Below, piece by piece: positions 37,001-48,700 of a DNA stretch of 64,000 nt; the stretch's first letter is position 1, and every line of letters starts with the position of its first letter. The notes beneath the pieces were generated by a model. That model was not told where the DNA came from, did not search any database, and saw nothing but the letters and a program-made list of their open reading frames with translations. Source of the DNA: Diadema setosum (lineage: Eukaryota > Echinodermata > Echinoidea > Diadematoida > Diadematidae); contig NC_092692.1 of assembly GCF_964275005.1 (NCBI RefSeq), positions 10,335,643 through 10,399,642 on the forward strand, read 5' to 3'. Position numbers and translations under genes: made by a program.

Positions 37001-37436
37001 TGCTTCTATTGGATCGATGGATTCAATGACTTACGTATTTATCTCATCAGGGTTTTGGATACTAATTATCATGAATCAAAGATTTTGATATATTATAGAC
37101 AGCAATGAAAAATAATGTCATTGTATGATTCCCCCCTTACAGATATTAAATGGACTGATAAGGAGACAGAACAAAGATCATGCATATTCTTACATTCTTA
37201 AAGCACCTAACAAATCTAACAAATAGCAAACTTTGAAAATGAAATAAGTATTTGATTTCATTCATTTTTTGTAAAAATGCTGGAAAGTAATACTTAACTA
37301 GCACACAAAGCATAATAGTAGTATTACACACATGTGAAATATCAGGCTATGCTGAAATATCGGTGACAGTTTGTACGAACCAGAGGGTATAGGTTTACTG
37401 TATTAGTGCACTAAGCTATTTGAGTTGCAAGATGTG

Positions 37437-37621
37437 GTCAGACTGGCAAAAGCGCGGAGATCAAAAAGTTTGGTGGGGGTGGCATATGGGGAATTGTTGA
37501 AGTGGGAAGTTTCACGAGAAGTTTTGTGGGGAGTTTTGCGGAAAGTTTGTGGTCACACTGGCAAAACTTCGAAGTCCTAAAGATTGCGATCATAAACTTC
37601 TCGATCTTTTGCCAGTCTGAC
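37437..37621. mobile_element. TIR element with GTCAGACTGGCAAAAG ends
   Basis: A perfect 16-bp inverted repeat (37437-37452 and 37606-37621). A third, near-identical piece GTCACACTGGCAAAAC lies inside (37553-37568), so it looks like a partial copy within a copy. Possible 8-bp target duplication with one mismatch (AGTTGCAA and AGTTGAAA). Ends of this kind occur in hAT MITEs; family not certain. Confidence 0.55.
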
Positions 37622-38794
37622 TGCGCCTGCAGTTGAAACAAGCCTTTTTATTGATTTTGTCTCCTGGTGAATGAGGCTAAAAGTGGACAAAGTGCACTTT
37701 TTAACCAAGAATTCAATTCATCATGTATATTCTGCTTTCACAACAGAGATGAATGTCACAGGCCATAAATGAACTCTCTTGTTGCACTGTATTATATCAT
37801 ACCAGGTTAATTTAGAGCTATGGAATTAACATTCAGGATTATACCACAGAACTCTACACACAGAGTTCTGTGGATTAGTTTTGGTCTCCACACAATGTAG
37901 TATGTTCTGATGAAGTATAAAAATTTCTTTTTACTGAATTCCCAAGTGCAAATGGATCCCTTGCAGATCTGAATCTTTGTATGTATTTTGCATCTTGATC
38001 GTATGCAGTGTGCTGTGGATTTGGTCACTCTTATTTCTGAATTCTTCTTTTTTTTTGTGCTACAATGTATTTTGAGTCTGTTTCCATTTGAAAACTTGTG
38101 TGTTTTTCTAAACAATGAGTGATAATCGTACAGAAAAGTCATGGTAAGGGCTTTCAGAATTTACGAATATGCAAAGCATCGCATTTATTATTTTCAAGCT
38201 ATTTGGAGGGCTTGACTATCTCCCTCCTCGAAGGAGGAATACACATATTTTTATGTATTCATAGAATAACTATATGTGGGCAGATATATTCCAGAGACTA
38301 TGACTTATTATACATATGTTACGCTTAATTCAGACATGTAGTATGTGTATTGAGGATTTGTACTCTCGGAAAATGTAATTTCTTGTTCAAAATTCGCTCC
38401 ATGTTCAAGAATGTCAAAGGTGCTAATCAAGTTGAGCTTAAAGTAAAAAAGTTTGGCATGATTCTCTCGTGAAATAATGATATCGTTCTCACGATGGAGA
38501 TGAGATTATGACATAATTATAGCCTATACCAAGACTCCAACTCCCTTATACACAATTTTTCACATAGTTTAACTTATTTATTCTTTTTTTTTTACCTTTT
38601 TGACATGGCTACAGCAAGGAACGATTAAATCCTTCACAACAAATTATTCTTGAATTGTAACAATCAATGAAGAGGCTAAAGTAGGTAATTTATCGTTAAC
38701 CAAAAGACTGATTTTGCTGTGAAAGATTGTGATCATTTGTCTCGTATCTGCTGATCTACATTTCAATAAGCATGCTCAGAAAAAGGAATCAGTG

Positions 38795-38870
38795 AAAATC
38801 GAACCTGCCATCTTCTGCCTTCCATGCAGGCAGCGACACTTTCACCAGGCTGTCCCTGGTTGCCAGCAGT
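38795..38870 (-). repeat. Possible tRNA-like SINE fragment
   Basis: On the minus strand TGGTGAAAGTG resembles a pol III A box and AGGTTCGATTT a B box, with a CTGCC/GGCAG stem-loop between. T-arm pairing is poor, so not a functional tRNA. Confidence 0.3.
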
Positions 38871-40376
38871 GACACAATGAACTTACAACAGATTCCTAGG
38901 CTCGTCAATTCCAACATTATTATTAAGTAGTCCAATGCAAACAAGGTTTATTGAATGAAATCAAGAGGGGGTGAAGGGATGCTATGAAAGATTTTGAGCA
39001 TTTGTCTCCCTCTGTACATGTATAAGAATATCATAAAGAGTGAATTTTTGATATTCGTATGTACAAGTAGTAGGAGAGTTGTAAAAAATTTCATTCCACA
39101 GTCTTATTTCCATCTTATGTATGTGTGACTGTCGACACTAAGCAAGTGACATCTAAAAATTCTGTACGTTGCCATATTCTTTGTCCCATATTTAATGGAA
39201 CTTCAACTGTTCCGTTTGATTCACCTTTCTCTGCTATACACCTGAAAATCAACTCCCACTGCATGGAGTAAAGTTTTTTTTTTTTTTTCATGAAGAATCT
39301 GAAATATGCTAAAATCTGTGTAAATTGAGATAAACAGCCTGCATTGTTTTTCACATTCTAATATAATCGTTACTCCTGTTGTAGGAGTATCATTAACTTG
39401 TATCTATTTTCATCTGTACTGCTGCGAAGTATCAATTAAAAGAAGAGGAATAAAAAAGACATATTGCAAAGGAGAGCATCTTGCGTATTTCTGTGCCAGT
39501 GGAATAAGCAACGCTGAAATACGTGTATGAGCACTTTCAAAACTCCCGTTTCCTAAACATTAGATGATTGTTGGGTCAATCATTATGTTTAATTTCAGCA
39601 TGGGGATACTACTGCAGTTTTTGATTCATAGATGAAGCCTTGGATCTAAAGATCATTTCACAATGCGTTCTTTTCAATCACATGCCTGACCGGAAAAGAC
39701 AAAAAAAAAAAAAAAAAGTCACTACATGGTTCTGACAGAGCACGTTTGCTCCATTTTGCATCATTTCACATTTGACCTCTCTCCATACTCGGTCGTACTG
39801 TGCATTCCAGGAATGCACAGTGTCAGCGAGTGAGTTGTCATTGTAAAGAAAGTTAATCAGGCTTTCTTACGATGTCACACCTGAATGAAATGATGCTGTT
39901 TTCAGAGAAATGATACATCAAACTGGAAATGCAAGACTTTTTGAGGAGTATATAATAATATCAATGATTTTGTGGGTATATAGTATATACATATACCGTT
40001 TGTCCCCCCCCCCCCAAAAAAAAAAAAGCGGAACAGTGGATTTTCAGTACCGTGCGTTCTAAAAGTGATATATTTTTTGACATCATTAGAAAGAGCATCT
40101 TCCGCAGAAGACAATGATACCAAAATCATTAAATTTGGTTCAGTACTTTTTAATCTACGCCAATTTCTGTAAATGCAGTCATTTTCAAATTTCGCTGGAT
40201 TTGTGCGACGTATGAGCTGATAATTTGGGTGCGATACGCGTTCCATACGGTGTATTGTGTAAGCCCGTTGATCCATGTCAACAAAAGATACAACTTTCAT
40301 ATTGGGCGCAGGCCAGAATGAGGACTTCCACGACTATAATACTGGCGGCGGACCGGAAAAAAAAACAAAAAAACAG

Positions 40377-40469
40377 TGTGTGTGTGTGTGTGTGTGTGAC
40401 ATGTGTGTGTGCGTGCGGAAAGCTATATCTTTTATTGACATGGATGGGCTTACACAATACACCGTATAT

Positions 40470-40519
<50 letters not shown>

Positions 40520-40534
40520 GATATATAGATATAT
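40377..40534. repeat. GT and TA microsatellites
   Basis: (GT)n at 40377-40399 and (TA)n at about 40471-40530, with AGATATAT variants at the end. Confidence 0.95.
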
Positions 40535-40676
40535 ATATCACGTGATATGATATGATAATTTGAATTAATTTGTCCTTGCATACAATCGGCACTAATGATA
40601 TTGAAACGTCCTTCCGAAATGCCAATCGGTATATCCCTTTCTCTTTCAAACCAATTAAATCATCGTATCACTAAGC

Positions 40677-41066
40677 ATTAAAGGGTGTGTACAGTTTTGG
40701 TCGAGGTGAGGATTTAGCTTTTCACGTTTTGCGAGATATTCAGAAACCACTCTATGAGATGTCAAAGAACATGCAATTCTAAGGGGTATCAAAAGTTTAT
40801 TTGATGAAAATCGGTTTTGAAATGCTTGAAATATCCAAAAACAAGGTGAAACAAATAGATCCTAATAAAAGGTGTGGCATGTAGTCTTTTATCATCACTT
40901 TTTTGATATCTCAGCCATTCGAAAACCAATCCTCATCAAATAAAGGTTTAATCCTTCTTAAAATTACATGCTCTTTCATATTTCATAAGAGGTTTCTCAT
41001 TATCTCACTTAGGAATGTTCAAAACATGAATACCCACCTCAACCAGTATACTGTACAGCCCCTTTA
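40677..41066. mobile_element. Second complete foldback MITE flanked by TTAA
   Basis: Begins TTAAAGGGTGTGTACAGT and ends CTGTACAGCCCCTTTAA. In reverse complement it matches the 28648-29047 copy along its length, including the less conserved middle. TTAA at both ends. Confidence 0.75.
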
Positions 41067-42732
41067 ACCTATTGTGCGTGAATGACAATTTTCACCATTA
41101 TCTCGAGCTTTCAAAGGGAGACGTGAAAGTCACGCTCGCCTGATTCTAAGATTAAATTCGAAAAATGAAGGAGACTGCCAATTGCACAAAGTGGATTATT
41201 ATAGTATAAGAACGATAGAAAAAGAACTAAAACAACGTCAACGGTCATTCTTGTCTACTTCTCTCGCCAATACCCCGTCAGAAATTAATGCATTTGCTCA
41301 GTCAGACGAAGTGGCTCTCTAGTTTCCAATCATCGGGCGAGATAAGCACATCTCAAAGATACTGCGATTACTTCTCTATTTGACTTTTGTGATGTTTACC
41401 ACGCATAATGATTTGTACTCCGCTCTGAAGATTATTGACTGGCTTTCTTTCGTATGTCAAACTTTATCACACGGAGAATGGTAAGCTCAGTCTGTATAAC
41501 TCAAACGCAGTCAGACCATTAGGCCTACATATTTCAAGCTTGATCGCTTACGATGGTGGTCTCCTGTATTCAGTTATCTCTGTCATTTACTGAAGAATAC
41601 TTTATATCTTATTGTATGTTCCTGTATTATGTATTCTGCTCCATACAATCCCAAGAATTATTTTGTGATATTTTGTAATATGTTTGAACTGTCAGCTGGC
41701 AAAAAATAGTTGAATATTCAATTGTAATGATACAGGAGGGATGATGAAATCAAATAAAAAAAATTGTTTCAAACAAAGTTATATGTATATTGATAGATAT
41801 ATATTTATATATACGATTACATTTTCATTATGTAATACAACAAATATAGATTAAATATCGCGGCAGGTTGTGGGGTCAGACCATTTAATAATTACAAAGT
41901 TACTTTTAACAACCTGTGTAATGGTTCTCATTTCATATATGCGTGTACCGTTAATATAGAATTTAAAACAATGGCTCTAGCAAATATTGTGAAGGCTAAT
42001 ACACATATAGGTGTGCACTGAAACCATGCAAATTATTAACATGATTATTTTTTTTTTACTTTCCTTATACAGTGCAGCTATTTAATCGAGATATATTTAC
42101 TCTCACCGAATAGAATGATACAGTTGATTGCAGGTATCATCTCTCTTTTATTCTTTATTCATGTTCACTTTACAACGAAATCTCATCACAATGCAGATCT
42201 GTCAAAATTATTGTCATCACAATAAGAATTCCAGTAGTTCCACCTATATTTTCATCTATGTTCATTGTTTATACTCACCAGAGTGAATTTTATATAGGCT
42301 ACATGAAGAAACCTACTACTAGTATAAAAGTACAAACAATGTCCCATGAATGAAATGTGTTGTTGTTGTTTTTTTTTTCTTGCTGCTCTTTCCTTTTTTA
42401 GAACATCCCAAGGGCGTCGACATTCGGTTACTGCGTGTTGTACATTCTTCACCTGGGTAAGATAATGATTAATATTGAATGAATCGTACATATTAACAAT
42501 ACCTTATCAAAATGTCTTCAAAGCGCTCCATAATATTACAACCAAAACACTCTCACATGCAATTTGTTTCTTTCGGTAAATGCGATTTTGAAAGCATTTT
42601 TTTTTTAAAGAAACCATTCAAAACTATGGGGATGTCCTCTATGGGGATGTCCTGTCCCTTTAAAATGTTTTAAAATATCTTAAATATATATACATACTTA
42701 TAAGCATAAAATCCAGATTTCTCAATTAGCTG
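41067..42732. other. No gene recognised
   Basis: AT-rich unique-looking DNA with short T and A runs. ORFs are below 80 codons and lack bias. Confidence 0.5.
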
Positions 42733-42737
42733 TCAAA

Positions 42738-43484
42738 CCAAGGAGGTTCAAGAGATGGAGTAACAACAGTCCTATTCCCTTTGATTCCATGTTAAATGCC
42801 GCCACTCAGAAATATTTGAAGTATGTGCTAAACTGGAGCTGCCCCACAGAATTGATTCATGTGGCATTGCATCATGACTAGTCACTCTAGGAAGATATGT
42901 CTTTATGATGGTAACTACTTTTCGCCGTCCCTTCTTATTAAATATGAGCGGTACGTGCAGGCACAGACACCACTTGGACATGGGGACGTGCGAATAAAAA
43001 TTGGGCAAATATTGGTGAAATAAAAATCAAGATTACTCGACTTTACATAACTTTACACTAATCTAACATATAAATGAATAAAGAACTATATTTGAATATT
43101 ATACCATATCACTTTCATTTGTCGGAAGTGCTCGGAAAGATGATAAAATCGGCTTTCCAGTGAGGGTACAGTTTTGAATATTTTTACGACAGACAGCTCA
43201 GATTTACACTTTTGCACATAATTTCTGGACGGGATTTATTTTTGTTTCATATGCCTTATTATTAATAAAAAAAAATTCATTTCATTCATAATCGAATAGA
43301 ATATAGCCGACGCTATGTTTGCGTTTAAAATGAATCTTCAGATTGCTCAGAAAGACGGGGGCATCGAACCTCGATCATCAAAGGCACAAATGCTCATGTG
43401 GAATACTTTTGTGCATCAATAGAAAACTGACAGCTGTTTCAATAATTACAGCCTGTTGGAACTCCATCTCTTGAACCTCTTTGG
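42738..43484. mobile_element. 747-bp TIR element with 5-bp TCAAA target duplication
   Basis: Starts CCAAGGAGGTTCAAGAGATG and ends with its inverted copy; 23 of 24 terminal bases pair. TCAAA flanks both sides (42733-42737 and 43485-43489). The interior has no long ORF, so this is a non-autonomous DNA transposon. Diverged relatives lie at 50846-51683 and 51690-51850, and a lone TIR at 44427-44460. Confidence 0.8.
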
Positions 43485-44063
43485 TCAAACATGTCGTTTT
43501 TAACCGAGTGTGTACTTCAATTTACGTATAGTTATCTATAGACTTACAATGACTTATCAGGCCTGGTCCACTGTGACAATTTATAAGTGTTGTACTTTTT
43601 TTGTTTGTTTGTTTGTTTGCGGCATTATCCCGGCTAAAAACTACGTCTTAGGAATATTGGCCATCGGCTAAAACCTGCATGTCAGTGCATGTTATACATT
43701 CAAATTCACATGAAGTTTGGAAGATTAGTAATGTTTTCAATTCTCCTTGAGCTTTAACAGGCATGGCAAGTATTACGTAATATGAACACAATGTTATTAT
43801 GTCGTCCGTCACATCAGTGTTTATAAAATGGTTATTATTTCGACTCATCAGATCCTTGTATATCATTAGCTTTCTTTTTGCACACATTGTCTTGATCTGT
43901 TCTCGATACATTTTAATAAGCATCCCTACAGCCCACTCCAATACTTCTGGACTAAAATGGTGGAAATAGGCCTGTATATTCATATTGACTTGCATCTCGG
44001 TTAATCATATTGAGAACAAACGCTAATCAGTTGTTGGAGGCGATTTCTCTTACCAACATGCAG

Positions 44064-44294
44064 CATCGCCGACCCCATACGACCTGCACCCTTGCCTCAC
44101 CAATAGCTATGGTCTGAACTACACGCTGCCTAAGATCAAGGGGTGTCAGATTCAGAAGACAGTAGGTCCAGGCGGAAACCTGGTCCAGACTTTTCCCAAA
44201 TTAACGCCGGCCTCATCTGCGGGACCAAGCTGCCGGAACCAGCGGCAGAGTCGTCTGGGAATTCCACAAGGAATGATCGTCTGTCGAATACCTG
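44064..44294 (+). CDS. Candidate unrecognised exon, phase 1-1
   Basis: A GC-richer 231-nt stretch between a fair acceptor (pyrimidine-rich ..AACATGCAG/CATCGC) and a donor (ATACCTG/GTGGGC) is open in one frame: SPTPYDLHPCLTNSYGLNYT, LPKIKGCQIQKTVGPGGNLV and on to GIPQGMIVCRIP. Both borders are phase 1, like the EGF/SRCR gene 8 kb downstream, but four cysteines do not make an EGF or SRCR pattern and no family was recognised. Other frames are also open over part of it, and it sits among repeats. It may be an exon of an unseen gene, an exon fragment, or chance. Confidence 0.28.
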
Positions 44295-44426
44295 GTGGGC
44301 GTCCATTTTTCCCCGTTTCAAGAATTACGTACTATTGAATATTATGTTAATCAGTCGTTCCTAAATGTGAACTTCCACTTGTCATGTTTTATTCTGGTCA
44401 TTTGCTCAATTTAGTTTTGATATAAC

Positions 44427-44460
44427 CAAGGAGGTTCAAGCGATGGAATCATAATTACAG
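44427..44460 (+). mobile_element. Orphan TIR of the 747-bp element family
   Basis: CCAAGGAGGTTCAAGCGATG plus about 15 further bases (ATCATAATTACAGTC) matches the left end of 42738-43484. The rest of that copy is missing; the satellite-bearing element begins 22 bp later. Confidence 0.55.
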
Positions 44461-44532
44461 TCGAGGGGTGCGTTAGACCAACGGCGTAGCCAGGATTTGA
44501 TCTTAGGGGGGGCGGTTAGTCTGCGAAGGAGC

Positions 44533-47500
44533 GAAGCGACCGAGCCCGAGCGAGCGGAGCGAGCGAGGGGGGGAGGGTGTGGGAGGGGGGTTTCCCCCCT
44601 CCCACGGTAAGAATTTTTTTGCATTTTGATGTTGTAAATGGTGCAATTTGATGCATGTTTTTGCGCGTTTTATCGACGTGAAACAGTCCCACTTGTTTAA
44701 GGTAGTGTAGATTATTATTGAACAATTTGCCTATAAAATGGTATAATTTCTATACACTACTTGTGTTAATTCTTTTCACTGAATATCATCAACGCGACTG
44801 AACCCGAGCGAGCGGAGCGAGCGAGGGTGGAGGGGAGGGTGTGGGAGGGGGGTGTCCCCCCTCCCACGGTAAGAACTTTTTGCATTTTGATGTTGCAAAT
44901 GGTGCAATTTGATGCATGTTTTTGCGCGTTTTATCGACGAGAAACAGTCCCACTTGTTTAAGGTGGCAGTATATTTTGATGTAGATTATTATTGAACAAT
45001 TTGCCTATAAAATGGTATAATGTAAATACACTTCTTGTGTTAATTCTTTTCACTGAATATCATGAACGCGACTGAACCCGAGCGAGCGGAGCGAGCGAAG
45101 GGGGAGGGGAGGGTGTGGGAGGGGGGTGTCCCCCCTCCCACGGTAAGAACTTTTTGCATTTTGATATTGTAAATGGTGCAATTTGATGCATGTTTTTGCG
45201 CATTTTATCGACGTGAAAGAGTCCCACTTGTTTAAGGTAGCAGTATATTTTAGTGTAGATTATTATTGAACAATTTGCCTATAAAATGGTATAAATTCTA
45301 TACACTACTTGTGTTAATTCTTTTCACTGAATATCATGAACGCGACTGAACCCGAGCGAGCGGAGCGAGCGAGGGTGGAGGGGAGGGTGTGGGAGGGGGG
45401 TGTCCCCCCTCCCACGGTAAGAACTTTTTGCATTTTGATGTTGCAAATGGTGAAATTTGATGCATGTTTTTGCGCGTTTTATCGACGAGAAACAGTCCCA
45501 CTTGTTTAAGGTAGCAGTATATTTTGATGTAGATTATTATTGAACAATTTGCCTAAAAAATGGTATAATGTAAATACACTTCTTGTGTTAATTCTTTTCA
45601 CTGAATATCATGAACGCGACTGAACCCGAGCGAGCGGAGCGAGCGAAGGGGGAGGGGAGGGTGTGGGAGGGGGGTGTCCCCCCTCCCACGGTAAGAACTT
45701 TTTGCATTTTGATATTGTAACTGGTGCAATTTGATGCATGTTTTTGCGCGTTTTATCGACGTGAAACAGTCCCACTTGTTTAAGGTAGCAGTATATTTTA
45801 GTGTAGATTATTATTGAACAATTTGCCTATAAAATGGTATAAATTCTATACACTACTTGTGTTAATTCTTTTCACTGAATATCATGAACGCGACTGAACC
45901 CGAGCGAGCGGAGCGAGCGAGGGTGGAGGGGAGGGTGTGGGAGGGGGGTGTCCCCCCTCCCACGGTAAGAACTTTTTGCATTTTGATGTTGCAAATGGTG
46001 CAATTTGATGCATGTTTTTGCGCGTTTTATCGACGAGAAACAGTCCCACTTGTTTAAGGTGGCAGTATATTTTGATGTAGATTATTATTGAACAATTTGC
46101 CTATAAAATGGTATAATGTAAATACACTTCTTGTGTTAATTCTTTTCACTGAATATCATGAACGCGACTGAACCCGAGCGAGCGGAGCGAGCGAAGGGGG
46201 AGGGGAGGGTGTGGGAGGGGGGTGTCCCCCCTCCCACGGTAAGAACTTTTTGCATTTTGATATTGTAAATGGTGCAATTTGATGCATGTTTTTGCGCATT
46301 TTATCGACGTGAAAGAGTCCCACTTGTTTAAGGTAGCAGTATATTTTAGTGTAGATTATTATTGAACAATTTGCCTATAAAATGGTATAAATTCTATACA
46401 CTACTTGTGTTAATTCTTTTCACTGAATATCATGAACGCGACTGAACCCGAGCGAGCGGAGCGAGCGAGGGTGGAGGGGAGGGTGTGGGAGGGGGGTGTC
46501 CCCCCTCCCACGGTAAGAACTTTTTGCATTTTGATGTTGCAAATGGTGAAATTTGATGCATGTTTTTGCGCGTTTTATCGACGAGAAACAGTCCCACTTG
46601 TTTAAGGTAGCAGTATATTTTGATGTAGATTATTATTGAACAATTTGCCTAAAAAATGGTATAATGTAAATACACTTCTTGTGTTAATTCTTTTCACTGA
46701 ATATCATGAACGCGACTGAACCCGAGCGAGCGGAGCGAGCGAAGGGGGAGGGGAGGGTGTGGGAGGGGGGTGTCCCCCCTCCCACGGTAAGAACTTTTTG
46801 CATTTTGATATTGTAACTGGTGCAATTTGATGCATGTTTTTGCGCGTTTTATCGACGTGAAACAGTCCCACTTGTTTAAGGTAGCAGTATATTTTAGTGT
46901 AGATTATTATTGAACAATTTGCCTATAAAATGGTATAAATTCTATACACTACTTGTGTTAATTCTTTTCACTGAATATCATGAACGCGACTGAACCCGAG
47001 CGAGCGGAGCGAGCGAGGGTGGAGGGGAGGGTGTGGGAGGGGGGTGTCCCCCCTCCCACGGTAAGAACTTTTTGCATTTTGATGTTGCAAATGGTGAAAT
47101 TTGATGAATGTTTTTGCGCGTTTTATCGACGAGAAACAGTCCCACTTGTTTAAGGTAGCAGTATATTTTCATGTAGATTATTATTGAACAATTTGCCTAT
47201 AAAATGGTATAATATAAATACACTTCTTGTGTTAATTCTTTTCACTGAATATCATGAACGCGACTGAACCCGAGCGAGCGGAGCGAGCGAAGGGGGAGGG
47301 GAGGGTGTGGGAGGGGGGTGTCCCCCCTCCCACGGTAAGAACTTTTTGCATTTTGATGTTGTAAATGGTGCAATTTGATGCATGTTTTGCGCGTTTTATC
47401 GACGAGAAACAGTCCCACTTGTTTAAGGTAGCAGTATATTTTGATGGAGATTATTATTGAACAATTTGCCTATACAATGGTACAATTTAAATACACTAAC

Positions 47501-47813
47501 TGCTTGTGTTAATTCTTTTCACTGAATATCATGTAACGCGACTGAACCCGAGCGAGCGGAGCGAGCGAGGGGGGAGGGGAGGGTGTGGGAGGGGGGTGTC
47601 CCCCCTCCCACGGTAAGAACTTTTTGCATTTTGATGTTGCAAATGGTGCAATTTGATGCATGTTTTTGCGCGTTTTATCGACGAGAAACACTGAGTCCCA
47701 CTTGTTTAAGGTAGCAGTATATTTTGATGTAGATTATTATTGAACAATTTTCCTGTAAAATGGTATATCATTTAAATAATCTTCTTGTATTAATTCTTTT
47801 CACTGAATATCAT
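44533..47813. repeat. Satellite array of about twelve monomers of about 274 bp
   Basis: Monomers start at 44533 (258 bp), 44791, 45065, 45339, 45613, 45887, 46161, 46435, 46709, 46983, 47257 (278 bp) and 47535. Nine successive spacings are exactly 274 bp. Each monomer has a CGAGCGAGCGGAGCGAGCG head, a G-rich tract, a G/C hairpin, GGTAAGAACTTTTTGCATTT, TGTTTTTGCGCGTTTTATCG, AGTCCCACTTGTTTAAGGT and TTCTTTTCACTGAATATCAT. Two monomer types alternate. Predicted proteins of 60-70 residues from this region are only the satellite read in translation. Confidence 0.97.
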
Positions 47814-48302
47814 GAACGCTGTCTGCACTTCAGTAATTAAACAGAAAAAGCATGCACACGAGGGTGTAGATAGGGGCATATCCCCTCCCACACGAAGGTG
47901 ATTTTGCGTTTTCAGACCTGAAATTCAGCGATCTGGTGCAAATTTTTGGTGCAATACTATTTCATCGAAGTGTTAAAATCACGGAATTTAGCTCTTATTC
48001 CGAATGTGCACCATCTGTGTGTATGCATAAAGTCTAGTGAGGTAGAGCTGAGGGGAAGGGGGATTCCCCCTGCCGCTCGCGGAGCTTTTGCGTTTTTAGA
48101 ATTGAAATAAAGCGATCTGGGTATAGCCACAGTCTATACTTCTATGCATGGCGGAAGGGGGGGGGGGAGGGGCGGGCGAGCAGGGAGAAGGCGTGGGCGA
48201 GTGTTATCTCCACCCTTCCCTTCCGATGGAGCTTTTGCCTTTTTAAGGTTGAAATTGAGACATCTCGTATACGCATTTTAGATGGAATCAACATTTGGGA
48301 AA

Positions 48303-48337
<35 letters not shown>

Positions 48338-48700
48338 GATGGGGGGGGGGGGGCTGAGGGAGGAAAGGGTCGATTAATAGGGGAAATTCCCCTGATAAGT
48401 CTTGTGCACTCAGAATTATTCATCTTTTTTTTTTTTTGTAAATCTAAAAAGTGTACTAAGCTAGGGAAAGAGGCACAGAGGGGGAGGGTTTGGGAGGGGG
48501 TTACCCCCTCCCAAGCACGAGAGATTTTGCATATTTTGAATTGAAATTCAACGATCTGGTGCACACTTTGAGTGAAATATTCAAAAAAATATCTTATTTG
48601 ATGAAAGGTTGCAAAGGAGACCCGCTTCATGTGCATGCATACAGTATACACGCATTTTTTTTTTCCGCCTCCCAAATCCCCGGTCCAAATCTTAGGGGGG
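47814..48700. repeat. Decayed satellite monomers
   Basis: Four or five diverged units keep the plan of the array: a G-run/C-run hairpin (AGGGGCATATCCCCT; GGAAGGGGGATTCCCCCTGC; GGGAGGGGGTTACCCCCTCCC shortened) followed by TTTTGC-TTTT and TGAAATT..GATCTGG. A (CA)n run (48304-48333) and poly-G/T runs interrupt them. Confidence 0.7.

Larger units (their letters stand above)
34071..40676. other. No gene recognised; AT-rich 3' flank and intergenic DNA
   Basis: Long AT-rich stretch with scattered homopolymers (C run 36840-36850; A run 39702-39718; C run then A run 40005-40027). A long 3' UTR of the MFSD13A-like gene could reach into it. Two repeats within it are listed separately. No ORF here has convincing coding character. 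Confidence 0.5.

Noticed and set aside
40225-40649. ORFs of 106-123 codons on both strands
   Set aside because: Built from GT and TA microsatellites.
44436-47691. Several 60-70 codon ORFs sharing KTRKNMHQIAPFATSKCKKF
   Set aside because: All are translations of the satellite monomer; the similarity between them is DNA-level repetition, not a protein family.
48142-48675. 177-codon minus-strand ORF
   Set aside because: Runs through decayed satellite units and a CA microsatellite; no domain or codon bias.
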